The translations under genes were made by a program, and so were the position numbers. A stretch of 64,000 bases of DNA, from positions 1 through 64,000 of the forward strand of contig NZ_JABUXV010000012.1 in NCBI RefSeq assembly GCF_014897705.1. Direction: 5' to 3'. The notes under the pieces were generated by a model. The model was not told the origin of the DNA, made no database searches, and worked only from the letters and a program-made list of their open reading frames with translations. Of the stretch, positions 25,600 to 33,848 are shown in pieces (the first letter of the stretch is position 1; each line of letters begins with the position of its first letter). The stretch comes from Brachybacterium sp. FME24. Lineage in GTDB: Bacteria; Actinomycetota; Actinomycetes; Actinomycetales; Dermabacteraceae.

Positions 25600-25600
25600 G

Positions 25601-25948
25601 TCAGTTCTCCTCGGGCGTGCCCGGGTCGTCGGTGAGGGAGGCGATGGATCGGGTGAGATCGAGCCAGTCCGCGCTGAGGGTGTCGGCCAGGCGGTTGCCC
25701 TCGGCCGAGGTGACGTAGAACTTTCGGGGTCTGGAGTCCTCGGTGTTCCACTCGCTGGTCAGGAATCCTTGCTTCTCGAGCCGCCGCAGCAGGGGGTAGA
25801 GCGTGTTGGCGTCCGTGGCGAAACCATGCTCCTCGAGGTGCACGAGCAGGCTGTATCCGTACCCAGGGGTGCGCAGCAGCCGCAGGCAGGCCAGCACGAC
25901 AGTGCCGCGCCGCAGCTCCTGCAGATGGGTATCGGAGAACTCGCTCAT
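25601..25948 (-). CDS. PadR-family transcriptional regulator
   Basis: The 115-residue winged-helix regulator has the PadR signature GYGYSLLVHLEEHGF and LYPLLRRLEKQGFLTSEW, followed by RKFYVTSAEG. Start at 25948, 7 nt after a TATGGT -10, so the mRNA is leaderless. It likely represses itself and the downstream membrane protein through the palindrome in its promoter. Confidence 0.9.
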   Translation of the reverse strand: MSEFSDTHLQELRRGTVVLACLRLLRTPGYGYSLLVHLEEHGFATDANTLYPLLRRLEKQGFLTSEWNTEDSRPRKFYVTSAEGNRLADTLSADWLDLTRSIASLTDDPGTPEEN

Positions 25949-25955
25949 GCCTGAC

Positions 25956-25985
25956 ACCATAGTGTGCGTCGCACAGTGTTGTCTA
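25956..25985 (-). promoter_or_regulatory. PadR promoter with palindromic operator in the spacer
   Basis: TAGACA (25985-25980) and TATGGT (25961-25956) are 18 nt apart on the minus strand. The spacer holds TGTGCGTCGCACA (25963-25975), a palindrome around one central base. Binding there would exclude RNA polymerase. Confidence 0.65.
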
Positions 25986-26057
25986 GGGGGCGCTACTGTA
26001 GCGGCTCGGGGTCTCCAGGGGCCGTCCTGAGGGTGAGGACGGAGTGCTCCGGTTCCT

Positions 26058-26732
26058 TCAGCCGCTGAGTCCTGCCCTGTGGGCGAGGACGGCGGCCTGG
26101 ACCCGGTTCTCCGCTCCGAGCTCCACGAAGAGGAGCGACAGGTACTGCTTGACCGTTCCTTCCGTGAGGGACATGCGGCGGGCGATATGCTGATTCGACG
26201 CGCCGGTCGCCAGCAGCGTGAGCAGCTCCCGTTGGCGGGCGGAGAGGGAGCCGACGTCGCGGCGCGCCGCAGCCGCGCGTCCGTGTCGATCCACAGCCTC
26301 CTCGCGCACCAGCCAGCGAGCGACGCGCGGCGAGAACACGGCGCCGCCGGCGGCGAGCGCTGGAACCGCGCGCAGGAGATCGGCGGGGGCATCGGTCTTC
26401 AGCAAGAACCCGTGCGCCCCGTGAGCGATGGCGCCGCGCACGTACTCCTCGTCGTGGAAGGTCGTGAGCATGGCGACGTGAAGGTCCGGGGCCGCTCGCA
26501 GCAGGTCCGGAAGGCCGCTCACCCCGTCGGTCCCGGGCATGCGGATATCCAGGAGAGTCACCGTCGGCCGGTGCTGGATCAGCGCGGTGACCGCGGACGG
26601 TATGTCGTGGGCCTCGGCGACGATCGTCACGGATCCGTCGGCGGTGAGGATGGAGCGGAGATGCCCCAGGACCATCGGATCGTCATCCACGAGCATCGTG
26701 CGCACGGGATCTGCCTGGGCATAGGTGCTCAC
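26058..26732 (-). CDS. LuxR-family response regulator
   Basis: The 224-residue regulator has a receiver domain with acidic DDD near residue 17 and phospho-acceptor Asp62 in LLDIRMPG. A C-terminal LuxR helix-turn-helix follows (LSARQRELLTLLATGASNQH). The GTG at 26732 overlaps the kinase stop by 4 bp. It is the output partner of the kinase encoded upstream. Confidence 0.93.
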   Translation of the reverse strand: MSTYAQADPVRTMLVDDDPMVLGHLRSILTADGSVTIVAEAHDIPSAVTALIQHRPTVTLLDIRMPGTDGVSGLPDLLRAAPDLHVAMLTTFHDEEYVRGAIAHGAHGFLLKTDAPADLLRAVPALAAGGAVFSPRVARWLVREEAVDRHGRAAAARRDVGSLSARQRELLTLLATGASNQHIARRMSLTEGTVKQYLSLLFVELGAENRVQAAVLAHRAGLSG

Positions 26733-28144
26733 GCGGGGATCCTCTCGATCTCGACCACGGCCGCGTCGTCGAGGCAGACCCGGAACACGTCGGTCCTCTC
26801 GAACCAGCTGACCCGCTCCTCGTAGTACCGGCAGTCCCATTCCTGCGGTGCTTCGCGCACCGGCGCCTCGAGCATCTGCACCGGGGGAAGGATCGCGCGG
26901 GCCTCGTCCGCGGGCTGTCCCACGTGGAGGCGGGCGAACTGCTCGGGCGGGAGCACGCCCAGCTGGTTGTGCACAGCGAAGACGGCCGGTGCGGTGATCG
27001 CCGCGATCAGCCCGAGCGTGAGGGCCGTGACGGCGGCACGGCCCAGACCGTGCCGGACCTCGCGTCGTGAGCGTTCCTGTGCGGCGGCGATGTCCGGGAC
27101 CGCGGCGCCCTCGCGTGGCTGCGCAACGGCGTCGAAGGGGATCTGTGCGTGGACGACGAACGAGTCGGCGTCCTGGTCGAGCGGGGTGTGATCGAGGCGG
27201 CCGCCGAGCAGGTCGAGCCGCTGCGCCAAGGAGGCGAGTCCGTTCCCGGAGGAGCCGGCGGCGTGGGCGCGCACCTGCGCTGCCGTGCTGGCGGTGAGGA
27301 CGATCGCGGGCCCCGACCGCTGCAGCTCGACGGTCAGAGCTGAGCCGTTCGCGTGCTTCGCGGCGTTGGCCCCCACCTCCTCGACGACCCGTGCCAGGGC
27401 GGCGGCTGTGTGCGGCGAGGAGCCGTGCGCAGACTCGAGGCCGGTCACACGGACCGTGATCGCGCGCCGTTGAAGTTCTGTGACCGCGTCCTCGAGGGAC
27501 CGTCCGGCCGGGCGACGCGCGGCATCACCGCGCCGCAGGAGCTGCACGGTGCGGCCCAGATCCTCGGTGATGTCGGCCAGGTCCTCGCGGATGTCTCCGA
27601 GCTGCGCACGCGTCGGAGGATCGAGGTCGGTGCGCGTCCCGAGACGTCCGAGGGACAGCGTGGCGAATGCCAGACGATGGCCGATCCCATCATGGATCTC
27701 GCCGGCGACCTCGGCGCGCTCCTCCGCGATCGATGCCCGCAGCACGGCAGCCTGCTCGGAGGCCAGGGCGTCGGCCAGCCGCCATCCGCGGCGACGATGC
27801 TCGCCGCGGCGCAGGATGAGGATCCAGGCGGCGTGGACGGCGATCAGCGCAGCGAGTGCCCATGAGGCGTTGATGACGGCCAGGAGGGTCTCATCCACGG
27901 CGATCCCGCCATCGATCAGAGCGCTGCGCAGGGCGGCGACGACTCCCGCGAGGAGCACGATTCCCAGAGCGACGAGGATGCGGTGTGCGAGTCGGACCGA
28001 GGTGCCCGTGAGTGCGATCGGGAGGACGGAGACGGCGATGGTGAGAGCGGGCCCGGCGCCGCCGAAGGTGGGGAGGAGCCCCCACATCACGCCCGCGGCG
28101 CAGGCGGTCGTGCCGATCAGCGCGTGACGGGTCAGAGGGTCCAT
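26729..28144 (-). CDS. Sensor histidine kinase with extra C-terminal TM and exported domain
   Basis: The 471-residue kinase has about four N-terminal membrane helices, a HisKA_3 dimerisation helix with the phospho-His in AGEIHDGIGHRL, and an ATPase domain (EVGANAAKHANGSALTV, GNGLASLAQRLDLLGG). Unusually, after the ATPase come a basic stretch, another membrane helix (TALTLGLIAAITAPAVF) and about 75 residues resembling a BamE/SmpA-like module with two Cys (DCRYYEE, FRVCLDD). That end should be extracytoplasmic. The ATG at 28144 was chosen by family length. Confidence 0.88.
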   Translation of the reverse strand: MDPLTRHALIGTTACAAGVMWGLLPTFGGAGPALTIAVSVLPIALTGTSVRLAHRILVALGIVLLAGVVAALRSALIDGGIAVDETLLAVINASWALAALIAVHAAWILILRRGEHRRRGWRLADALASEQAAVLRASIAEERAEVAGEIHDGIGHRLAFATLSLGRLGTRTDLDPPTRAQLGDIREDLADITEDLGRTVQLLRRGDAARRPAGRSLEDAVTELQRRAITVRVTGLESAHGSSPHTAAALARVVEEVGANAAKHANGSALTVELQRSGPAIVLTASTAAQVRAHAAGSSGNGLASLAQRLDLLGGRLDHTPLDQDADSFVVHAQIPFDAVAQPREGAAVPDIAAAQERSRREVRHGLGRAAVTALTLGLIAAITAPAVFAVHNQLGVLPPEQFARLHVGQPADEARAILPPVQMLEAPVREAPQEWDCRYYEERVSWFERTDVFRVCLDDAAVVEIERIPA

Positions 28145-28252
28145 GACGTCCAGGCTAAGGACGAGGCTGCTCGATGAATACTCACTTTCGTCACGTGGGT
28201 CGGTGTGCTTTCGCGGGTGTGCCGGTGCCGGGGCGCTCCCTAGCGTGGCCGC

Positions 28253-28864
28253 ATGCTCCTGGATCCGATCCACCTTCTCGCCCTCGTGGCGGACCACGTC
28301 CATCTGGTCGTCCTGGCGATGATGCTGGCCGCTCTCGTCGAATCCGCCCTCGGACTCGGTGCGTTCGTGCCGGGCGAGACCGTCGTCGTCCTCGGATCGG
28401 CGACGATCGCCGCCGGGGCGGGGGAGTGGGTCCTGCCGGCAGCACTTCTGGTGGCGCTCGCAGCGTGCGCCGGCGACCACATCGGCTGGTGGATCGGCCG
28501 CCGAGGCGGGCCCGCCGTGGGGCGCTCACCGGCGGTGCGCCGGATCGGGACCGATCGCTGGGAGCGCGCCCTGCGGGCGACGTCCCGGCAGCGGCTCATC
28601 ACCCTCGTGGCCCTGCGCCAGCTGCCCGGGGTTCGTACGCTCATCTCAGCGGCCTGCGGTGCCGCTCGGATCCCGTACCCGCGATTCCTCCTTGCGAGCG
28701 CGATCGGAGCTCTGGTGTGGGCCTGCGCATGGGTGATCGGTGGGGCCGTGATCGGTGGTCAGATCCTCGAGCTGCTCGGACCGTGGCTCCTGCTGCTCCT
28801 GCCGCTATGGATCGTGATCCTCCTGGTCGTGGGCAGGATCAAGCGCCGATCGGCTGCACAGTGA
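28253..28864 (+). CDS. DedA-family membrane protein
   Basis: The 203-residue membrane protein has the DedA/SNARE-associated pattern: LVESALGLGAFVPGETVVVL, then GDHIGWWIGRRGG and RQLPGVRTLISAACGAARI. DedA proteins are lipid flippases or proton-coupled membrane-homeostasis factors. It overlaps the CDP-alcohol transferase by 4 bp (GTGA) and is divergent from the two-component genes, which may regulate it. Confidence 0.88.
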   Translation: MLLDPIHLLALVADHVHLVVLAMMLAALVESALGLGAFVPGETVVVLGSATIAAGAGEWVLPAALLVALAACAGDHIGWWIGRRGGPAVGRSPAVRRIGTDRWERALRATSRQRLITLVALRQLPGVRTLISAACGAARIPYPRFLLASAIGALVWACAWVIGGAVIGGQILELLGPWLLLLLPLWIVILLVVGRIKRRSAAQ

Positions 28865-29436
28865 AGCGCCCTGTGAGCACCGAGCGGCCGGTGCGCCCGG
28901 ACTGGGTGACGATCCCCAATGCCCTCACGCTCCTGCGGCTCGTGCTCCTGCTGCCGGTGTGCTGGATGCTCGTGGACAAAGGGCCCGACGCCCTCTCGGT
29001 GATCCTTCTGCTGGTGTGGGCCTCGACGGACTGGCTCGACGGGATGCTCGCCCGCCGATTGCACCAGACCAGCCGAACGGGCGAGATCCTTGACCCGGTC
29101 GCCGACCGCATCGGGCTGATCGGGATCGTCGTGTCGCTGGCGCTGACCGGGCTGCTGCCTTGGTCGGTGCTTCTCGTGATCGCTGCGGGCGATGTCGTGG
29201 CCACCGCGCTCGCCGGCAGGGAGGCCATGCGCGGCGGGATCGGGGTCTCCCGGATCGGGAAGGTGCGCACGGCGGTGCTGATGTCCGCCGTGCTCCTCCT
29301 TGCCGCGGCCGGAGCGTGGGCACCGGGCGTCGTTCCGGCGGTGCTCGTCCTGATGTGGATCGGGGTCGCGCTGCATCTCCTCGCCAGCATCGGCTATGTG
29401 GTCAGCGCTCGTTCCGTTCCGGCCGACGCCCGCTGA
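28861..29436 (+). CDS. CDP-alcohol phosphatidyltransferase
   Basis: The 191-residue membrane enzyme has the complete motif D(x)2DG(x)2AR(x)8G(x)3D(x)3D in DWLDGMLARR and the following GEILDPVAD. It transfers a phosphatidyl group from CDP-diacylglycerol to an alcohol, as PgsA does. The GTG start overlaps the DedA stop, so the pair is one operon for membrane lipid handling. Its 3' end overlaps the convergent methyltransferase by 35 bp. Confidence 0.9.
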   Translation: MKRPVSTERPVRPDWVTIPNALTLLRLVLLLPVCWMLVDKGPDALSVILLLVWASTDWLDGMLARRLHQTSRTGEILDPVADRIGLIGIVVSLALTGLLPWSVLLVIAAGDVVATALAGREAMRGGIGVSRIGKVRTAVLMSAVLLLAAAGAWAPGVVPAVLVLMWIGVALHLLASIGYVVSARSVPADAR

Positions 29437-30142
29437 TGCGGTGCTGCAGCTGCGGGGAGTGACCCGGGGCCACACCGTGGGCACGGTCCAGCTCGAGCAC
29501 CTCGGGCAGGGGATCGGCGCGCACGTCCACGAAGCCCGCGCTCTCCCAGTCGGCGACGATCCGCTGCGCGTTCGCGCGCCCGAACGGCAGGCGCCCGAAG
29601 GCGGCCTCGTCGTAGGCCGTCGCGAAATGGATCTGCCGATCAGTGCCGCGAGGCATAGACTCCCCGTCCTCGAACCACGGGGCGTCCACCGCCACCAGCA
29701 CGCCGCCCGGCCGCAGCAGCTCGTACCAGCGGGCGAGGGCCGACGGGGCATCACGCAGGGTCCACAGCAGATACCGCGAGACGATCGCGTCGAAGGAGCC
29801 CGGCGCGAAGGGCGGATCCACGGCATCGCCGAGCAGGAACGTCGGCGGGGTCGGGTGGTCCGCGCTCTTGGCGTGCGCCTGCTCGAGCATGCCCGTGGCC
29901 AGATCGATCCCGGTCACCTCATGCCCGGCGCCCGCGAGCAGCAGGGCGACGTTCCCACTGCCCGTGCCCGCATCGAGGATCGTGCAGGTGCCCTCGGGGA
30001 GCACCTGCGCCCAGACCCGTGACCAGGTCTCGCGCTCCGCGGGGAGGGCGAGGCGTGAAGCCTGGTGCTCGTCGTACTCGGCCGCATATCGGGTCCAGTA
30101 CTCGTTCCAGCGTTCCTGGACGGGGTCAGCGGCGTACGTCAT
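29402..30142 (-). CDS. SAM-dependent methyltransferase, class I
   Basis: The 246-residue enzyme has motif I ILDAGTGSGNVALLLAG, motif II VTGIDLATGMLEQA, and a post-I/III stretch FDAIVSRYLLWTL. The substrate is unknown. It overlaps the importer ATPase by 17 bp, so it is co-translated with a metal-chelate or cofactor uptake system. It may modify the imported compound. Confidence 0.85.
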   Translation of the reverse strand: MTYAADPVQERWNEYWTRYAAEYDEHQASRLALPAERETWSRVWAQVLPEGTCTILDAGTGSGNVALLLAGAGHEVTGIDLATGMLEQAHAKSADHPTPPTFLLGDAVDPPFAPGSFDAIVSRYLLWTLRDAPSALARWYELLRPGGVLVAVDAPWFEDGESMPRGTDRQIHFATAYDEAAFGRLPFGRANAQRIVADWESAGFVDVRADPLPEVLELDRAHGVAPGHSPQLQHRISGRRPERNER

Positions 30143-31004
30143 CGTCGGGCTCCTCGGAGGTGGTGTCGGCGGGAGGGGGAGAGGGGGTCTCCTGGCCGCG
30201 GAACAGGAACTGGGGGGTGCCGTCGTCGGCTGTGGCGCGTTCGGCGGCGACCGCGTAGGTGGTGCTGACCAGGCTCGCGGGCAGCGCGTCGCGGGGAGGG
30301 CCCTCGGCACGGATCCGGCCGTCCGCCAGGACGATCACGCGATCGCAGTAGCGGGCGGCGAGGTTCAGGTCGTGCAGCACCACGATGGTCGCCAGACCCT
30401 TCGAACGGACGATCTGCAGCACGTGGTGCTGGGAGCCGATGTCGAGATGGTTGGTGGGCTCGTCCATGAGCAGCAGATGCGGCTGCTGGGCGAGCGCCCG
30501 GGCGATCAGCACCCGCTGCCTCTCCCCGCCGGAGAGCAGGCCGAACTCGCGGCGGGCCAGGTGCAGGGCACCGGAGTCCTCGAGGGCCCGGGATGCGATC
30601 TGCAGGTCCGTATCGGACGTCGAGCCGAAGGTGCTGGAATGAGGGATGCGGCCCAGCAGCACCACGTCCGCCACGGTCAGCGGCACATCCCCGGCGATCT
30701 CCTGCGCCATCACCGCGATCCGTCGTGCTCGCTCGCGCCCGGCATAGCCGCCCAGATCGCGGCCCTCCAGCAGCACCGTCCCGGCATCGGGCACGAGCTC
30801 GCGGTGCAGGATCCGCAGGGCGGTGGTCTTGCCGCTGCCGTTCGGGCCGACGAGGCCGACGATCTCCCCCGCCGAGACCGACAGGTCCACTCCGCGCAGC
30901 ACGGGCTTCGGGCCGAAGGCGTGCCTGAGATCGCGGGCCTCGAGGACAGGCGTGGTCCGCGAGGCGCGGGGCCCGCCGGTACGGCCGTCGGCCCCGGAAC
31001 TCAT
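30126..31004 (-). CDS. FecE-type ABC transporter ATPase
   Basis: The 292-residue ATPase has Walker A GPNGSGKTT, signature LSGGERQRVLIARAL and Walker B LLLMDEP. It energises the FecCD permease and binding protein upstream. The ATG overlaps the binding-protein stop (ATGA). An acidic C-terminal extension of about 30 residues follows the core. Confidence 0.92.
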   Translation of the reverse strand: MSSGADGRTGGPRASRTTPVLEARDLRHAFGPKPVLRGVDLSVSAGEIVGLVGPNGSGKTTALRILHRELVPDAGTVLLEGRDLGGYAGRERARRIAVMAQEIAGDVPLTVADVVLLGRIPHSSTFGSTSDTDLQIASRALEDSGALHLARREFGLLSGGERQRVLIARALAQQPHLLLMDEPTNHLDIGSQHHVLQIVRSKGLATIVVLHDLNLAARYCDRVIVLADGRIRAEGPPRDALPASLVSTTYAVAAERATADDGTPQFLFRGQETPSPPPADTTSEEPDDDVRR

Positions 31005-32038
31005 CCGTCGATCTCGAGCAGCCACTCGTGGATCCTCTCCAGCCCGTCCACCACCAGCGCAGAGGCCGGCTCGGCGAAGTTGAACAGCAGCGGCAGCACG
31101 GCCTGGTCCTGCACGGCGCGCACCCCGGAGAGCTGATCCTGATCGGTCATCTCCGCTGTGACGTCGCTGCCGTCGCCCTCGCCCTGGTAGAGCACGATCA
31201 GCACGTCGGGATCGGCGGCCAGCAGCGGCTCCGCACTGATCTCGAACACTCGCTCGGCGGTGTCGGCGAAGACGTTCTCGAGGCCCAGCGCATCCAGTTG
31301 GGCGGTCACCATGGAGCCGGCGCCGTAGGTGTACAGCGGGCCGCCGCCGAGCGAGGGGTACAGCACCGCGGCGGACTTCGTGGCAAGGCCCTTCACGGAC
31401 TCGCTGACCGCGGCTACCCGGTCCCGGAGCGCGGCGGTCAGGTCCTCCGCCTCCTGGGTGCGGTCGAAGATCGTGCCGTAGGTGGCGACCGTGGAGTAGA
31501 GCGTCTCGAAGCTCGCGCGATCGCCCTCGGTGCCGCAGTAGATGTCCTGGACCATCGCCTGCGCGCCGGCCTCCGCCAGCACCTCCCGGGTGACTCCGTC
31601 CGGCAGTCCGAACACGACGTCCGGCGACTGGGCGAGCACCACCTCCTGGGAGATCTGCAGGTGACCGGAGGGGTCGATGTCCTCGGAGAGCGTCGTGATC
31701 GCCTCGACCCGGGCATCGAGCTCCTGCTCGTAGTACCCGGGAGGGAACGCCCCGGCACGGGCGACCACCCGATCCAGCACACCGATCCCGTCCAGCATCG
31801 TCACGGGAGCCGACTCCAGGAGCACGATCCGCTCCGGCGGGGCCTCGAACCTCAGCGTGGCCTCGCAGTTGGTGAGCTCGAGCGGGAAGCCTTCGGGGCC
31901 GCTGCCCTCCGCGGTGGGCCTGCCGCCGGCACTGCTGCACGCGCTCGCCGTGATCCCGATGATCCCGGCCAGGCCCGCGAGAACCGCACGTCGGCCCACG
32001 GGACCGACGGCCGGATGACGGATGGCGGGCAGATTCAT
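31001..32038 (-). CDS. FecB/FhuD-type substrate-binding lipoprotein
   Basis: The 345-residue receptor has a positively charged start with GRRAVLAGLAG, a hydrophobic stretch and a lipobox SAC before SSAGG. The body has the class III fold with PPERIVLLESAPVTMLDGIG and QSPDVVFG. Candidate ligands are siderophores, cobalamin, another metal chelate or a cofactor such as F420-0; the sequence does not decide. An 8-copy pentanucleotide repeat lies 16-55 nt upstream of the ATG. Confidence 0.88.
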   Translation of the reverse strand: MNLPAIRHPAVGPVGRRAVLAGLAGIIGITASACSSAGGRPTAEGSGPEGFPLELTNCEATLRFEAPPERIVLLESAPVTMLDGIGVLDRVVARAGAFPPGYYEQELDARVEAITTLSEDIDPSGHLQISQEVVLAQSPDVVFGLPDGVTREVLAEAGAQAMVQDIYCGTEGDRASFETLYSTVATYGTIFDRTQEAEDLTAALRDRVAAVSESVKGLATKSAAVLYPSLGGGPLYTYGAGSMVTAQLDALGLENVFADTAERVFEISAEPLLAADPDVLIVLYQGEGDGSDVTAEMTDQDQLSGVRAVQDQAVLPLLFNFAEPASALVVDGLERIHEWLLEIDG

Positions 32039-32053
32039 CGGGATTCTCTTCTC

Positions 32054-32093
32054 GGGTCGGGTCGGGTCGGGTCGGGTCGGGTCGGGTCGGGTC
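32054..32093. repeat. GGGTC pentanucleotide tandem repeat, 8 copies
   Basis: Eight exact GGGTC units (GACCC on the coding strand) fill the gap between the permease stop and the receptor gene. The last unit overlaps the permease stop codon. Gain or loss of units would change the intercistronic distance by 5 nt. Confidence 0.95.
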
Positions 32094-33210
32094 AGGGCTG
32101 GCGCGCGTACAGACGGCGCACCAGGATCAGCAGGAACGGGGCGCCGATCGCCGCGGTGATCACACCGATGGGCAGTTCGCGCGGCTGCATGACGAGGCGC
32201 GCGAGGGCGTCGGCCCACAGCAGGAACAGGGAGCCGAGCAGGGCGCTGGCCGGGATCAGCGCGCGGTGCCGGGCCCCGACCAGGCGGCGCGCGAGGTGCG
32301 GGATCACCAGGCCCACGAAGCCGATCGACCCCGCGCCGGCGACCGCCGCGGCAGTGCACAGCGAGACCACGATCAGGAAGCCGATGCGGGCGCGGTCCGG
32401 TGAGATGCCCAGGCCGTGGGCGATCTCGTCGCCGGCGCTGAGGGCGTCGAGCGTGCGGGCGCCCAGCATCATCACGGCCACCCCGATCACCGCGGCGAGC
32501 ACCGCGATCAGCAGGAACGCGTTCCAGCGAGCCAGGGACAGGGAGCCCAGCATCCAGAACATCACCGAACGGGACCCCTCGGCCGAGTCGGAGGAGAAGA
32601 TCAGCAGGTTGGTCACGGCTGTCAGCGCGTAGCCGACGGCCACGCCGGACAGCAGCAGGCGCAGCGAGGTCACCCGGCCGCCCGTGCGGGCGATGGCGAA
32701 GACCAGCAGCGCTGCACCGAGCGCCCCGGCGAAGGCCAGGACGGACTGCGCGTATTCGCCCATCGCCGCCCCGAGGCCGAACAGGATCGCGGCCGCCGCT
32801 CCGGTGGACGCGCCGCCGGAGACCCCGAGGATGTACGGGTCGGCCAGCATGTTGCGCACCATCGCCTGCAGCGCCGCGCCGCAGATCGCGAGGCAGGCGC
32901 CGACGGCGGCTCCCATCAGCACCCGCGGCAGGCGAACCGTCCAGATGATCGCGTCGGTGGCCGGATCCACGGGAGCCGCAGCGGGCAGAGGGAGATGGCC
33001 GGCGATCACCTGCGCGGTCGTGCCGGCGGAGATCGGCACCGGCCCGATGCCGATGCAGAGCAGGAGGCTGGCCGCGGTGAGGAGGGCGAGCGCGGCGAGG
33101 ACGGCAGCGGAGCGGCGGGCACGGGAGCGTACGCCGAGGGTGTCGGGGGTGCGCTCACGGCGCGTGCCGCGGGGCGTCTGCACTGCAGGGGAGCGCGTCG
33201 GTGCCGCCAT
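32092..33210 (-). CDS. FecCD-family ABC transporter permease
   Basis: The 372-residue permease has about ten membrane helices with the family stretches RLPRVLMGAAVGACLAICGA, RNMLADPYILGVSGG and GFVGLVIPHLARRL. It would form a homodimer, since no second permease is present. A 35-residue polar N-terminus precedes the first helix. Confidence 0.92.
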   Translation of the reverse strand: MAAPTRSPAVQTPRGTRRERTPDTLGVRSRARRSAAVLAALALLTAASLLLCIGIGPVPISAGTTAQVIAGHLPLPAAAPVDPATDAIIWTVRLPRVLMGAAVGACLAICGAALQAMVRNMLADPYILGVSGGASTGAAAAILFGLGAAMGEYAQSVLAFAGALGAALLVFAIARTGGRVTSLRLLLSGVAVGYALTAVTNLLIFSSDSAEGSRSVMFWMLGSLSLARWNAFLLIAVLAAVIGVAVMMLGARTLDALSAGDEIAHGLGISPDRARIGFLIVVSLCTAAAVAGAGSIGFVGLVIPHLARRLVGARHRALIPASALLGSLFLLWADALARLVMQPRELPIGVITAAIGAPFLLILVRRLYARQP

Positions 33211-33228
33211 GGGGCGTCCAGTCCTTCC

Positions 33229-33263
33229 GGAGAATTACTTGAAGCACTCTACAAGTGTTCTCC
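33229..33263 (-). promoter_or_regulatory. Inverted repeat between ArsR and permease genes
   Basis: GGAGAATTACTTG and CAAGTGTTCTCC are inverted with a 10-bp spacer (one base of bulge). It is AT-rich for this genome and lies just before the permease Shine-Dalgarno. It could be the ArsR operator or an RNA hairpin. Confidence 0.5.
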
Positions 33264-33271
33264 GGGTCAGG

Positions 33272-33703
33272 TCAGATCGTGCCGCTGGTTGTCCGGGGAG
33301 TCGAGGCAGGCGCGTGCTCGTGGTGGTGGACCCCGGGCAGGTGGTCCGAGCCCAGTTCATGCAGGAGGTCGTGGACGAACTCGTCGGCCAGCTCGTAGCG
33401 CACCTCGCGGCCCGAGCGCGCCGCCCGTACCCACCCGGCCTCACGCAGCAGCGCCAGGGCGTGCGAGGTGGTGGAGTCGCTCGCCCCGGTCACCCGGGCG
33501 ATGTCGGAGCTGCGCACGCCGGGGTGGGCGTGGATGCAGAACAGGATCCGCAGCCGGCGCTGGTCGGAGAGCAGGGCCATGCGCTCGGCCAGCTGCTCGA
33601 ATCCGTTCACCGCGGCCAGCAGGCCCGAGAGCTCCTGGACGAGGTGCTCATCGGCCGGGTCGGCAGCGTCGGCCCGCACGTGCACGGGGTGATCGAGGTC
33701 CAT
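33272..33703 (-). CDS. ArsR-family metal-responsive repressor
   Basis: The 143-residue winged-helix protein has SDQRRLRILFCIHAHPGVRS and the recognition helix SDSTTSHALALLREAGW. The C-terminal segment is rich in His/Asp (DLLHELGSDHLPGVHHHEH), like nickel/cobalt or zinc sensors of the NmtR/SmtB group. It is 61 bp upstream of the FecCD permease on the same strand, so it probably controls the importer in response to a metal. Confidence 0.87.
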   Translation of the reverse strand: MDLDHPVHVRADAADPADEHLVQELSGLLAAVNGFEQLAERMALLSDQRRLRILFCIHAHPGVRSSDIARVTGASDSTTSHALALLREAGWVRAARSGREVRYELADEFVHDLLHELGSDHLPGVHHHEHAPASTPRTTSGTI

Positions 33704-33803
33704 GGCGTCAACCTACCCGGGCCCGGCCGGCCCTCGCAGGGCGCCGGTGCGAAGGTCGGTCTGCTCGCGACTCTGGACGGAGTCCGCCGTCGGCGGCTAC
33801 GGT

Positions 33804-33835
33804 GTAGTGACTAGATAATAGATAATGGTCACTAC
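33804..33835 (+). promoter_or_regulatory. TetR operator and -10 region
   Basis: GTAGTGAC (33804-33811) and GTCACTAC (33828-33835) are perfect inverted arms around a 16-bp AT-rich core with TAGATAA twice. A GATAAT -10 candidate lies inside at 33821-33826, so repressor binding would cover the promoter of the TetR gene. Confidence 0.7.
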
Positions 33836-33848
33836 GAGAGGAGGGATC

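Noticed and set aside
32092-33210. Firm assignment of the importer to F420-0 or siderophore uptake
   Set aside because: The class III receptor fold alone does not identify the ligand and no cofE or siderophore gene is next to it.
33211-33271. DtxR/iron box for the FecCD importer
   Set aside because: The inverted repeat here (GGAGAA...TTCTCC) does not resemble the TTAGG-type DtxR site.
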